Positions 8,057 to 17,373 of a DNA stretch of 64,000 bases are shown one piece after another. Under the pieces are notes generated by a model. It saw only the letters and a program-made list of their open reading frames with translations, made no database searches and had not been told where the DNA came from. Position 1 is the first letter of the stretch, and the number at the start of each line of letters is the position of its first letter. A program made the position numbers and the translations under genes. The stretch is from NCBI GenBank assembly GCA_029637525.1, contig CP072660.1, positions 1,265,612 to 1,329,611 of the forward strand, read 5' to 3'. The stretch comes from Desulfurococcaceae archaeon MEX13E-LK6-19. Its GTDB lineage: Archaea; Thermoproteota; Thermoprotei_A; Sulfolobales; Desulfurococcaceae.

Positions 8057-8740
8057 ATGATATATAAGAATATAGTATTAGGTTTAATAATAACGGCACT
8101 AATGTCATCGGCATTAGTAGGCCTAGCTATGTGGTACGATACACTCAAAGTAAACGCGTATGTTGATACAGGTGAGCTTGACTGGGAATTTGTAAATGGT
8201 ACGATAATCTATAATGATGCATGTGGATTAGCCCCAGGCTATGGATTCTTTGCTGGAAATGATTGGAATGCATCATTCTTACCATCTCCAGGCGCACTAC
8301 AGCTTGACAAAGATGTTGGCTGCACAGTCGTGTCATTAATTGATACAGATAGTGACGGCGATTCTGACACGATGAACATAACACTAGTAAACGTGTATCC
8401 ATGGTACTATACGCACATAGCATTCAAAGTACACAATGATGGCACGATACCATTGAAGATATGGCGTGTAAGAATAAGCAATGGAACACATGAGTGGTCT
8501 TATTATGAATTAAATGAACAGGTATTACAACAAGGTGTTTATGTAGACCTCAATAGCGATGGAAAAGCTGACATACTAATATGGTGGGGCGACAACTTTG
8601 GTGAACAGCTTCATCCATGTCAAAGTGCTGACATAAGTCTTGACTTAACAGTACTTCAGGATGCACCAGAGAACACAACATTGACTCTATATATATTCCT
8701 TGAAGCAGTACAATGGAACGAATATACTCCGGGCCCATAA
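8057..8740 (+). CDS. TasA/camelysin-like filament subunit (paralogue 2)
   Basis: A 227-residue paralogue of the previous gene, with ATG at 8057 and GGTG 9 nt upstream. The mature N-terminus MWYDTLKVNAYVDTGE, the Cys pair, the NITLVNVYPWY block, GTIPLK and the terminal QWNE are shared. Two Asp-rich loops, DTDSDGDSD and DLNSDGKAD, match the DxDxDGxxD pattern of EF-hand-like calcium loops and are absent from paralogue 1. It has no C-terminal membrane helix. It could be a second major subunit, or a minor or capping subunit. It is separated by 76 bp from paralogue 1 and by 77 bp from the signal peptidase gene. Confidence 0.7.
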   Translation: MIYKNIVLGLIITALMSSALVGLAMWYDTLKVNAYVDTGELDWEFVNGTIIYNDACGLAPGYGFFAGNDWNASFLPSPGALQLDKDVGCTVVSLIDTDSDGDSDTMNITLVNVYPWYYTHIAFKVHNDGTIPLKIWRVRISNGTHEWSYYELNEQVLQQGVYVDLNSDGKADILIWWGDNFGEQLHPCQSADISLDLTVLQDAPENTTLTLYIFLEAVQWNEYTPGP

Positions 8741-8817
8741 ACCTGCCCCGTACCACACAAAACCCAATATATTTTTTCACCAAATAACTCAATCCGTGGT
8801 TGAGGTAGTAGTAAACC

Positions 8818-10035
8818 TTGAAGAAAATAACTACTACAATAATACTGCTCTTTATTTCTGCATACATGCTTCAAAATCTACAAGTCCTCTATGGGCTAAC
8901 TTTCTACGTAATTCCTTCAATTATATGGATCATAATGTTTGTTACATTCATAGCTACTAATAGTGCACATGATATTTTTGAGCAAAAAGAGTATGCAAAC
9001 GTAATCTCGTTTATGCTCTTAGCAGGTCTTATACCATGGTATGCTGCGGGAATATACTTTGGTTTTGGCTTTAACTTACTAGCGGTAATGCTTTTCCAGT
9101 ATATTGTATACATAGTGTATAGGATTTCATACGTTATTTCATTAGAAGTTCTTAGAAACATCTTTATAAAGAAAATGAGTTATCTCTGGATAAACCAAAG
9201 ATTTCTTCTTCTAGTTTCCTTGGCAACAACATTGCTCAGTGTATCATTATCTAAGCTTGAAGGTCTTGAGATCAAGGACATTCCCGAGTTAATGGTATTA
9301 TTTTCACAAAACCTTATATTAACCATTATTGCTTGGAGATATGGGTTTAAAGCTCAGTTATTCTTCAGTATACCATATACTACTATGATAAAACTTGTAC
9401 CAATAATGCCTGATTTAACTGGAGTAATTAGATGGTTATTACTGGTATTTATATCATTACTCCAAGCATCAATATTCTATGTATATAACGTTGTTGAGAG
9501 AAAGACATCAATAGGCATAGATCAAGTTACGGGCTCATTCTATAAGGCGAAGATAAGTAAGTTCGTTAATATTGTTAACAAGATACTGCTTATCGGAGCA
9601 ATAATATTTATGGTGGGTTTCTTTGTTGGATACCGTGCTATAGTAGTGGCTAGCAATAGTATGCAACCAACACTGAGTAGAGGAGATATTGTTGTAATTA
9701 ATATCAATGATCTAGATGCTAATAAAGGTGATGTCATAGTTTTCATTGTAGGAAATAAAATGATTATCCACCGAGTTATTGCTTCTTATCAGAGAAACGG
9801 CGAGCAAATGTATATAACACAAGGAGACGCAAATGATGCTCCCGATCCATGGGTTTTAAAGAAAGAAAATATTGTTGGTAAACAAGTATTTACTATACCA
9901 CACATGGGATATCCGTCGCTACTTTTTTCTGGAATATTTGAAAGTCCTGTAACAGGTATTGGTGTAACTATAACTTTTATACTGGGTTTATTCATAATAT
10001 ACATACTAAGAGATGTGGTGACTGTTTTTGAATAA
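8818..10035 (+). CDS. Polytopic signal peptidase I (SipW/ER type)
   Basis: This enzyme should remove signal peptides outside the membrane. The first 250 residues contain about seven membrane helices and no recognisable catalytic motif. The catalytic domain follows: ASNSMQPT with nucleophile Ser281, RGDIVVI, GDVIVF, then IIHRVI with His318 in the place of the bacterial Lys, and GDAND (Asp337/Asp340). The Ser-His arrangement is the SipW/eukaryotic type. A last helix lies near the C-terminus. At 405 residues it is about twice the size of typical SipW. The start is TTG at 8818. The next gene overlaps it by 8 nt. Position suggests the filament precursors are its substrates. Confidence 0.85.
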   Translation: MKKITTTIILLFISAYMLQNLQVLYGLTFYVIPSIIWIIMFVTFIATNSAHDIFEQKEYANVISFMLLAGLIPWYAAGIYFGFGFNLLAVMLFQYIVYIVYRISYVISLEVLRNIFIKKMSYLWINQRFLLLVSLATTLLSVSLSKLEGLEIKDIPELMVLFSQNLILTIIAWRYGFKAQLFFSIPYTTMIKLVPIMPDLTGVIRWLLLVFISLLQASIFYVYNVVERKTSIGIDQVTGSFYKAKISKFVNIVNKILLIGAIIFMVGFFVGYRAIVVASNSMQPTLSRGDIVVININDLDANKGDVIVFIVGNKMIIHRVIASYQRNGEQMYITQGDANDAPDPWVLKKENIVGKQVFTIPHMGYPSLLFSGIFESPVTGIGVTITFILGLFIIYILRDVVTVFE

Positions 10036-11077
10036 AAATATCGAGTTAAAGATAATGTTGTACTTTAGGAGATACATCGAGATTATACTCTTGCTTCTCC
10101 TCATAGCATTGGTTGCCTCCTCTATAATAATGGTGTATGCTTACAGGCAGAGAGAATATATTGAGAACAAATATACTATAACGTATGCGTCTCTTAAAGC
10201 AACAGTAAAAAGTGCTGTAAAAGTAAAGCCAGCTCTCATATACGATTACAGAACTGTTATCAATACAAATCAAGTATACTACAATCTAGTTAAAGAAATA
10301 GTGGTGAATATATCGGTAAAAACAGTATTAAATAGCAAAACCAGTTTGGGGAAGATAGTATCCGCAAATACTAGTGTCTCAATGGGTTCAGTAATAAAAT
10401 CTGGTTCATGGGCAAAAAGCTATGATGTAACCTATGTGAAGGTAAAAGATAACCCGCTTACGTATACAATAAGTATTGATGTAAATAAAATATCAAAAGT
10501 AGTTAACGTAATTGATTCCGAAATCAATCAACGTACACGAGAATTCGAGTATGAAATCCCAATAAATATTGTAGTAAGAGTGAAATATAGCAATGGTGCA
10601 TTGAAAACGTATAACCTTAACCCCAAAATAATAATTTCATTTAATAAAGATGCCAATAGAATATCTATTTCTTCAAAAGATTTAAGCAGAGAATACTCAA
10701 GTTATTCGAGAAACGTTAAACCCAATATATTCAACCCCATAGGCATGACTATTGTGGACGCCAGAAAAACATCTCTGTACATGGTACTAGCTTTTACAGC
10801 CCTATTTCTTGTTACACTAGTAACATATGTAAGGAAGGTAAAATTAACAAGTAAACCGCCAAGTTACTTAAGCAAACACTCTTCTCAAATTATTTATGGA
10901 GAACTTGTTGACAAAGGAAGCAAGCCAATAGTATCGTTACAAAATATAGAATCACTGTTTAAACTAGCTAAACACTACAAGAAGCCAATACTGTACAGCA
11001 GGAAAGACAATAGTTTTTATCTAATTCTTAGCGACACAATATACATGTACAATCTACCCGAGAATAAGGAAAGCTAG
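10028..11077 (+). CDS. DUF5305 family membrane protein
   Basis: A membrane helix at about residues 16-37 is followed by a beta-rich extracytoplasmic domain (45-240), a second helix (about 250-270) and a cytoplasmic tail of 80 residues with the typical block IESLFKLAKHYKKPILYSRKDN. This layout matches DUF5305, a family I know as a frequent neighbour of archaeal signal peptidases and SipW-type exported proteins. Its molecular role is not established. The TTG start overlaps the signal peptidase stop by 8 nt, so the two are probably translated together. An assembly or membrane-anchoring role for the filaments is inference. Confidence 0.75.
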   Translation: MNKNIELKIMLYFRRYIEIILLLLLIALVASSIIMVYAYRQREYIENKYTITYASLKATVKSAVKVKPALIYDYRTVINTNQVYYNLVKEIVVNISVKTVLNSKTSLGKIVSANTSVSMGSVIKSGSWAKSYDVTYVKVKDNPLTYTISIDVNKISKVVNVIDSEINQRTREFEYEIPINIVVRVKYSNGALKTYNLNPKIIISFNKDANRISISSKDLSREYSSYSRNVKPNIFNPIGMTIVDARKTSLYMVLAFTALFLVTLVTYVRKVKLTSKPPSYLSKHSSQIIYGELVDKGSKPIVSLQNIESLFKLAKHYKKPILYSRKDNSFYLILSDTIYMYNLPENKES

Positions 11078-11113
11078 ACCTAAACACCACATACTTAGGA
11101 AATATCTAATATA

Positions 11114-11617
11114 TTATGGCTTCTTTTTATACTTCATAACAATGAATAGATAATATATTATACCAATGAGTCCAGTTGCCATACATATCATGTATATTTC
11201 GTCGGTAAGTGATGGATTATACAGGAAGTTATATTGCAATGGAATGAAAGGTTTTATGTCCGGGTATAATGGGGAGTCAAATAGTACGTGTAGTACTGCC
11301 CCCAATATCCCGGCTAGTATATAGCCTTTGAGGGCAACTGCATAATCTATGTTGTCCAGGAAAACACTATAGATCGGCTTCAAATACTTCTCTAGTATAT
11401 ACATTGTATATCCTAGAAGTATACCTATGATTATTGCTGCTAGGAATGTATGTGCATAACCATGGAGTGGATAGTCGAGACCCAGTATGAACACCATTAT
11501 GATAGGCTCTAGGTCGATTATCAGGTTTGCTATGAGGAAAGTTGGTGGATGAATATGTTTTCTCAGTAGCAACCCAAAGAATAACCCTGGACCTATGTGG
11601 AATAGTGTGAATGGCAA
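11114..11617 (-). CDS. Membrane-bound metal-dependent hydrolase-like protein (DUF457/YdjM)
   Basis: A 167-residue protein with four to five membrane segments and conserved polar residues within them: MPFTLFHIGPG at the start, LIIDLEP, HGYAHTF, and VLHVLFDSPLYPDIKP. The spaced His and Asp residues are typical of the YdjM/DUF457 family, predicted membrane-embedded metal-dependent hydrolases of unknown substrate. The start is TTG. It is convergent with the DUF5305 gene and may be co-transcribed with the helicase gene upstream (40-bp gap). Confidence 0.7.
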   Translation of the reverse strand: MPFTLFHIGPGLFFGLLLRKHIHPPTFLIANLIIDLEPIIMVFILGLDYPLHGYAHTFLAAIIIGILLGYTMYILEKYLKPIYSVFLDNIDYAVALKGYILAGILGAVLHVLFDSPLYPDIKPFIPLQYNFLYNPSLTDEIYMICMATGLIGIIYYLFIVMKYKKKP

Positions 11618-11657
11618 TAGGGGTCCCGGGTCTTCTCTTCCTGATGTTTATATGTTG

Positions 11658-13487
11658 TTAACCTGTATTGTCTTTATCGGACGGTGTTTTGTATATGTAT
11701 TTGATGTACTTTTCCGCTGAGAAGATATTTTTGACCACTGTCTCTAGTACTTTCTCGTCTTCTATAGTGAATGTATAATGTAACATTACTTGTTGTAGTG
11801 CACCAGTAGGCAATGGTATTTGGAGGCTTGCTGTTAGTTTGCTTATTTTACCGTACTTCCTTAGTATACTCCTTAGCCTCGATAGTATTGTCTCGTATGT
11901 TCCCGTGATTGCTTTGAGTTCTTTAGTTTCTATGTATGGTTTTATTTTTGCTCTAAGCTCCTTGTTAGGGGTAAGGTATTCTTGATATTGCTCGTTAACC
12001 ACTTCTATATCCTGTGGTAAAGCATAGGTTTTGCCTAGGTGAGTGTATATGTAGAATACAAGTGCTTTTTCTTCTAGTTTCTTCAGAGCCTTATGGACAA
12101 GGTCTATAGGCATGTTCACGATCTCGCTGATCCACTCCGCGGGCATAGGTCTTCCTTCAAGTAGTGCTATTATACGGCTTCTCGTGGTCCTCCTCCATAG
12201 AGACTCTAGCACCTCCTGGTCAACAGGCACATCTACACCAGCTTTTCGGGCAACTTCAAGCGAGTCCAGGAGACTATCCATATCCGGGGTATCTGGTGTA
12301 ACAATGTATGTAACAAACTTCAGCCCCTTGGCGCCGACCAGCCTAAGGATCCTCCCATGCCTCTGTATAAACCTTATTGGACTCGCCACATTACTCCATA
12401 TAACTAGTAGATCCGCCTCCGGGAGATCGATTCCTTCCTCCCCAGCCGAAGTAGACACGATCACTCTCGTGTCCGGCAAACGTGCTTTCTCCAACACAGC
12501 CTTGACATCAGTCTTCATCTTTGCCCGCCCATAGATTGCAACAGGGCTATATTCACTCAGTTCCTCGACAAGAGTCTTAGCTACAATGACTCTATCAACG
12601 AAAATAATAGCCTTATCGAACCCCTCGTGGTCACGGAGAATCCTCTTCAATGCATCGAGTTTATGCAGGGGTCTGACACCAGGGTTTTCAAGCAATGGCT
12701 TGACATGACTTAGTATTCCAGCTAAACTAGTCTCCTTTTCAAGGCTCTCCTTGAGAGCAAGTGCTCCATCACGTACAAACCACCTGATAGCAGTGTTTAC
12801 GAGACCACGCAGTCTCCCAGCATAGTTCATTCTCGTCTCTTCTAGTACGTCTAGAACCTTCTTCTCGGCATCATTGAGCTCGGCTTCATAGATCTCTCCT
12901 ATCCATGGTGGAACATACTTCTTTATCCTCTCGTCTTCCCAGCTCCAAACCCTTATCTCGCCAATATACCCCTTGATCTCATCCCAACGGCTCCTCGGGA
13001 TATACGCTGTTAAGCCGAGTCTGCGTTTAAACCTTGTTTTCTTCATGAACTCCGCGTAAGCATCTTTGCCGGTAGTGTGATGGCATTCATCTACTACAAC
13101 ACCATCGAAACCCTGCTCAACAACAATCTCGTGGTCACTTAACGCTGTCTCGGGAGTCGCGACAGCTATTACGGCCTTCTTCCAGAGCTCAATACGTTTC
13201 CTACGGGGGTACATTCCGTGAATAGGGGTTGCCTCAACGCCCAAGACATTCCTTATATACTTTGCTGTCTGTTCCACCATGATCCTTGTTGGCTCGAGGA
13301 AGAGTATTCTCTTAGCTTCACCCGTCTCCAAGAGCTTCTTGGCCCAGAGAACAGCGATCAATGTCTTCCCGGAGCCAGTTGGCATAACAACTACAGCGCC
13401 CTTCCTCTCAAGAGCCCATTCAACAGCTTCAACTTGGTAATCTCTTGGTTTTACCCGTAGTTTGAACTTGTTTGCCAATACCAACAC
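11658..13487 (-). CDS. Hef/XPF-type SF2 DNA helicase, no nuclease domain
   Basis: The protein has RecA-like helicase domain 1 with Q-like motif (RDYQVEAVEWAL), Walker A MPTGSGKT (residues 35-42) and DECH Walker B near residue 131, and domain 2 with the STSAGEEGIDLP and QRHGRILR motifs. An insertion between them resembles the Hef thumb-like region. After about residue 430 there is a helix-turn-helix-rich tail (PAEWISEIVNMPIDLVHKALKKLEEKALV) in place of the XPF nuclease of euryarchaeal Hef. It likely unwinds or remodels branched DNA during replication fork repair. The start is GTG. Confidence 0.8.
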   Translation of the reverse strand: MLVLANKFKLRVKPRDYQVEAVEWALERKGAVVVMPTGSGKTLIAVLWAKKLLETGEAKRILFLEPTRIMVEQTAKYIRNVLGVEATPIHGMYPRRKRIELWKKAVIAVATPETALSDHEIVVEQGFDGVVVDECHHTTGKDAYAEFMKKTRFKRRLGLTAYIPRSRWDEIKGYIGEIRVWSWEDERIKKYVPPWIGEIYEAELNDAEKKVLDVLEETRMNYAGRLRGLVNTAIRWFVRDGALALKESLEKETSLAGILSHVKPLLENPGVRPLHKLDALKRILRDHEGFDKAIIFVDRVIVAKTLVEELSEYSPVAIYGRAKMKTDVKAVLEKARLPDTRVIVSTSAGEEGIDLPEADLLVIWSNVASPIRFIQRHGRILRLVGAKGLKFVTYIVTPDTPDMDSLLDSLEVARKAGVDVPVDQEVLESLWRRTTRSRIIALLEGRPMPAEWISEIVNMPIDLVHKALKKLEEKALVFYIYTHLGKTYALPQDIEVVNEQYQEYLTPNKELRAKIKPYIETKELKAITGTYETILSRLRSILRKYGKISKLTASLQIPLPTGALQQVMLHYTFTIEDEKVLETVVKNIFSAEKYIKYIYKTPSDKDNTG

Positions 13488-13628
13488 TCCACATCATAGT
13501 TTATTGTTGGAGAAAATATAAAACATGAGTGGCATCAGTTCCATTATTGTTTTAGTGAGTTACGATATAGAACGTTCGTTGTTTAAGAACAGTATTAACT
13601 GTAGGTATATTTCACGTTTTTAGTTTAT

Positions 13629-14666
13629 TCATAGTTCTCGCAGTCCTTGCTCCACAGTTGCTCTTATGCGTGCTTCGTCAACAATGTCTCTGGCATGGGG
13701 TATATCTAAGACTAATCTTATGACAGCATTTTCGTATCCTGTCATGTAGTATGTGGCATAGCTTTTGCTTATTACGGGTTTAATCCATGAATTGTCTATG
13801 TTGAGTAAGTGGAAAGCATTTTTAGTATCAGGTAATGGGAGTATCATTATCTCTTTGGGAATAACTAGGTCTAATACGAATTCTTTTTCTCCACTAACAT
13901 CTAGTTCTCCAATAGTTTTTGTTATATCGAAGAGTTTGTCTCTAGACCTAGTGTAAAGTACTAATCTTGCCGCTCTCGATTTATTCTTGTTGTACTTGAG
14001 CTTGATATAGATCTTATCGTTTTTCTTTTCGATAACAGCTTCAGCGTAGTCATCATCTTTTCTTACTGATAGCACGTTCTTTTCTACATTAATATCAACA
14101 GGCCCTAGTATAGCTAGATAAATACTGTTCTCACCTTCAGTTATCTTCAATGCATTACTTAGTATGTAGAATTGGCTTGCCGTTTTCCTTATGTTGGATT
14201 CATAGGAGAAGTAGATGTATGGAGCGACTAGACTCCTTAACTCTACTTCACCACTACCAGCAATACCTTTCTCTTCAAAAGAGAGAACTTCTTTCTCCGA
14301 TCTCTCACCATAACGATACCTCCCTGCTTCAAGAACCCCGTAGCTAACTCTTGCTCTTGATGGAACTATGATCTTGTCTTTATCGATTTTTATTCTCTCA
14401 AGCATTCTCTTAAATTCAATGTATTTGTTTACAGACCGTGTATATACAATGGGGTAGCCTATAGTTATGAGAAGCAATAATATAAGTGCAGATACCAACC
14501 CAAGATAGGCACTTATGCCTGTTGTAAGTGGCTTAAATAACGTTAAATATACTATGGTGGTAATGATGAGTATTGAAATCATAGTACTAGCAAGGAAGAC
14601 ATGTTTAACATTAGAAGCATAAGTCTTGGATGCAACATTGATAATACGGGCCAAGATGTACACCAA
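13629..14666 (-). CDS. Membrane protein with beta-rich soluble domain, unknown
   Basis: A 345-residue protein with two membrane helices in the first 80 residues (about 24-44 and 50-75), joined by a short loop. Some 260 residues follow with alternating strands and many charged residues, ending in a helix (DEARIRATVEQGLREL). The small loop places the large domain and the N-terminus on the same, probably cytoplasmic, side. No catalytic motif or family is recognised. The start is TTG or GTG near 14660 and uncertain. It stands alone between unrelated genes. Confidence 0.55.
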   Translation of the reverse strand: MVYILARIINVASKTYASNVKHVFLASTMISILIITTIVYLTLFKPLTTGISAYLGLVSALILLLLITIGYPIVYTRSVNKYIEFKRMLERIKIDKDKIIVPSRARVSYGVLEAGRYRYGERSEKEVLSFEEKGIAGSGEVELRSLVAPYIYFSYESNIRKTASQFYILSNALKITEGENSIYLAILGPVDINVEKNVLSVRKDDDYAEAVIEKKNDKIYIKLKYNKNKSRAARLVLYTRSRDKLFDITKTIGELDVSGEKEFVLDLVIPKEIMILPLPDTKNAFHLLNIDNSWIKPVISKSYATYYMTGYENAVIRLVLDIPHARDIVDEARIRATVEQGLREL

Positions 14667-14813
14667 ATAAATACTATCCTGTCTGGAATGTTCTTAACAG
14701 AAAATACGTTGTCTTCCGTTATAAAGATTACTCAAGACTTTTTCTATACAAGTATTTATTATAAAAAATAATTGCTAGCATTTACTTATCGTCATTACTT
14801 TAATCGTAGCAGT

Positions 14814-15695
14814 CTAGAGATGCTGTACGGCACGCTTCATTATCTCTGCATAAAGCATTATAGTGTCTTCATACTTTGTCTCGGGTGGGCCGGTATAGAT
14901 TATATGCATTCTTATTGGTATGTTCTTGCTTCTAACCTCCTGCACCATGAACTTAGCTAGCGCCTCTGCCAACGGCTCTAGGCTTGGGTAGCCCTTGCCT
15001 AGTGGTACACGTTTCTTCAGTAGTCTCCTGCCGAAATATACACCAGTTACTTGGCTGAACCTTAGGCTTAGGAATCCATGGCTTATCTCAAGGTCTTTCT
15101 TGAGTATGTCTAGCCAGAACTCAGGAGTAACCTCCTTGTCGGCTGCTATGAAGTTACCGTGCTGGTCAACCTTCTTCTCGTACATGAATATGTTTTCTAG
15201 CTGCAGACTGGGTATTACACGATCGCTTCCAACAGCCTCTATTATAGCCTTGATCTCATCTAGACTACCTACCTGCCTCCTCGTATAGGTTGTCTCGAGA
15301 CTTATGTACACGTTCTCAGGAGCGGCTTCAAGAAGTTTCTTAACGATATCAGCAACGGCATCAAGGTCTCTTTGATCCATATAGACTCTCCAGCCAAGAT
15401 GCAGGTTGAAAACCTCGGCACCAGCCTTAACGGCTTTCTCTAGGGCGGCCTTCATGATCTTTAGGATCCTGCTTGATATCGCTGGGCTATCACTTATAAG
15501 GTTGTAGTATGGGGCATGAGCAGTAATGGTTGTGAAAGCTTTCTTCCCGAAGTCACTGTAAGCTTCAAAGTATTCTGGTCCACGTGTTCTACGAGAAAAA
15601 TCCCACGGCGGGATCTCGGTAAGCCTCATGCCGAGAGCAGCGGCTTTAGGCAAAGTATTCAATGCATTATATGTACCCCAGTCAAACAATATCAT
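14814..15695 (-). CDS. Endonuclease IV/xylose isomerase-like TIM barrel protein
   Basis: A 293-residue TIM-barrel protein of the AP endonuclease 2 superfamily. Supporting motifs are TEIPPWDFSRR after strand 2, THAPYYNLIS (the HAPY signature), EVFNLHLGW with a metal-type His, VYISLETTY with Glu, SLQLENIF, and RMHIIYTGP near the end. Members are either abasic-site endonucleases or sugar isomerases/epimerases. The HAPYYNL and L(E/L)ET blocks favour a metal-dependent enzyme of the endonuclease IV branch, but one or two metal ligands cannot be confirmed by eye, so the substrate is left open. ATG start. Confidence 0.75.
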   Translation of the reverse strand: MILFDWGTYNALNTLPKAAALGMRLTEIPPWDFSRRTRGPEYFEAYSDFGKKAFTTITAHAPYYNLISDSPAISSRILKIMKAALEKAVKAGAEVFNLHLGWRVYMDQRDLDAVADIVKKLLEAAPENVYISLETTYTRRQVGSLDEIKAIIEAVGSDRVIPSLQLENIFMYEKKVDQHGNFIAADKEVTPEFWLDILKKDLEISHGFLSLRFSQVTGVYFGRRLLKKRVPLGKGYPSLEPLAEALAKFMVQEVRSKNIPIRMHIIYTGPPETKYEDTIMLYAEIMKRAVQHL

Positions 15696-15863
15696 TCAGA
15701 TACCACCACAAAATAACTTATACACGACAACTTAATAAATACAGTGATCATTGACGGAGTATTATTAATGGAGAACATTGATCGAGAGAAAACTATTAAT
15801 TAGATTTTGAATAACAGGGATTGAATGAATGTTTATCGATATAATCGCTATTGTTGTGTTACT

Positions 15864-16418
15864 TTATTCCTTTGCTTGATAGTGTTTTGTTGTAGTAGTG
15901 TATACATTTTTGCCTACATGTAATAATGGTTTTATATCCTCTGGTACAAGCCCGTTTTCGAGCACTCCTTCTTTTGCTTCAGCGTATAGTACTTGGCATA
16001 GTATTAGGTTATGGTCTGTATACTCGATCTCATTTACTACTTTGCACTCCAGTACTGCTAATGCCTCCTCTATAGCTGGTGGCTTAACTTTCTTTGAGGA
16101 TTTTAGCTTGAATCCTGCTTTGACTAGTTTGTCTTTTACATCTCTACCAGACACTGAGCCCACGTAATGGGTTTGGTTCATGTGGTCAAAGCTCATGATA
16201 TTAATTGTTGCTTCACCAGACTCCTTCAACAACTTGTAAGTGTACCTACGTGGCGCCAGAGAGAACGCTACAATAGGCGGGTCAACGTTTACAGGAGTAA
16301 TCCATGATACTGCGCAGCCATTGACTTCACCGTTCTTACTTATTGAAACAACAATAACAGTTGGTCTTGGATGGAGGAGGCGGAAAGCCCATTTTAAGTC
16401 AATAACTCTATGACTCAT
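15864..16418 (-). CDS. Flavin reductase-like FMN-binding protein
   Basis: A 184-residue split-barrel flavoprotein of the flavoredoxin/flavin reductase family. The N-terminal LLHPRPTVIVVSISKNGEVNG, followed by SWITPVNVDPPIVAFSLAPRRYTYKLL and EATINIMS, is the classic FMN-binding region; the middle carries SGRDVKDKLVKAGF. Such proteins reduce or carry FMN with NAD(P)H or ferredoxin-like partners. The gene is monocistronic and divergent from the SDR gene at 16630, with a 210-bp gap that must hold both promoters. Confidence 0.85.
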   Translation of the reverse strand: MSHRVIDLKWAFRLLHPRPTVIVVSISKNGEVNGCAVSWITPVNVDPPIVAFSLAPRRYTYKLLKESGEATINIMSFDHMNQTHYVGSVSGRDVKDKLVKAGFKLKSSKKVKPPAIEEALAVLECKVVNEIEYTDHNLILCQVLYAEAKEGVLENGLVPEDIKPLLHVGKNVYTTTTKHYQAKE

Positions 16419-16629
16419 ACACTATCACCATAATGAAAATAACGTGTTTCCTCCTAATAGCTGTATCAACTCTGTTTGGCTCTGTACTATTGGCTTCTTC
16501 TACACCATGATCTTGTTCTTTTACTATCTATGCATCTCTTAAGATTAATCAATGGGCTTATAGTATTGAGGATGTTTTAGAATAATTATTTTTTCCTAGT
16601 AAGGAACTATATTGTTTTGGTGATTTCCT

Positions 16630-17373
16630 GTGGTTGAAGGGTATGTTCTTGTAACAGGGGGCAATCGTGGTATAGGGAGGGCCATTGTACTAAGGTTTGC
16701 TCGTAGCGGTTACTATGTAGTATACACCTACCATAGTAACCGTGATACTGCTAAGAAGGTTCTTGAAGAGATAAGAAAACTTGGAGGCGAGGGATTCTAT
16801 GTACAAATGGATGTTAGTGATCCTGAGAGTGTTGAGAAAGCGTACAAGGAGATAGCAGATAAGATCCCTTATCTTAATGTGCTAGTGAATAATGCTGGAG
16901 TATTTCATGACAAGAGTATTGATGAGACTACTCTTGAGGAATGGGAGCATGTGATAAGAGTGGACTTGACCGGCGTATTCTTGGTTACAAAGACATTCCT
17001 GCCACTCTTGAGGAAAGCTCCTTGGGCAAGCATAGTGAATATAGCTAGTCTTGCTGGACAAACAGCGGGAGTAGCATCAGCAGCTTACTCTGCAGCCAAG
17101 GGCGGCGTAATAGCCTTGACAAAGAAGTTGGCACTCGAGCTAGCCCCTAAGATTAGAGTTAATGCAGTAGCACCAAGCTTTGTGGCAACAGATATGGTGA
17201 AGAAATACATTGATACACCAGAGAAGCTAGAGAAAGTAAAAGCGCTACACCCCTTGAGAGACATAGCACGCCCCGAGGACGTTGCTGAAGCAGTATACTT
17301 CCTTGCAACACCAGCTTCAAGATTCATAACAGGTGTAACATTAAGCATTAATGGAGGAAGATTTATGTACTAA
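16630..17373 (+). CDS. SDR oxidoreductase (FabG-like)
   Basis: A 247-residue classical short-chain dehydrogenase/reductase. The cofactor motif TGGNRGIG is at residues 9-16, NNAG is near residue 88, and the catalytic Ser140, Tyr153 and Lys157 (YSAAK) are all present. The C-terminus has the usual ITGVTLSINGG block. FabG-like archaeal members reduce 3-oxoacyl or other carbonyl substrates with NADPH; the true substrate is unknown since archaea lack bacterial fatty acid synthesis. GTG start after GGTGAT. Confidence 0.9.
   Translation: MVEGYVLVTGGNRGIGRAIVLRFARSGYYVVYTYHSNRDTAKKVLEEIRKLGGEGFYVQMDVSDPESVEKAYKEIADKIPYLNVLVNNAGVFHDKSIDETTLEEWEHVIRVDLTGVFLVTKTFLPLLRKAPWASIVNIASLAGQTAGVASAAYSAAKGGVIALTKKLALELAPKIRVNAVAPSFVATDMVKKYIDTPEKLEKVKALHPLRDIARPEDVAEAVYFLATPASRFITGVTLSINGGRFMY

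Noticed and set aside
12112-12534. 140-codon plus-strand frame opposite the Hef-like helicase
   Set aside because: Ser/Thr/Leu-rich reading of the antisense of a conserved helicase domain; no independent support.
16433-16510. 26-codon open frame that reads like a signal peptide (MKITCFLLIAVSTLFG) between the flavin reductase and SDR genes
   Set aside because: It stops right after the hydrophobic core, has no mature protein or ribosome-binding site, and overlaps the promoter region of two divergent genes. Chance is more likely.
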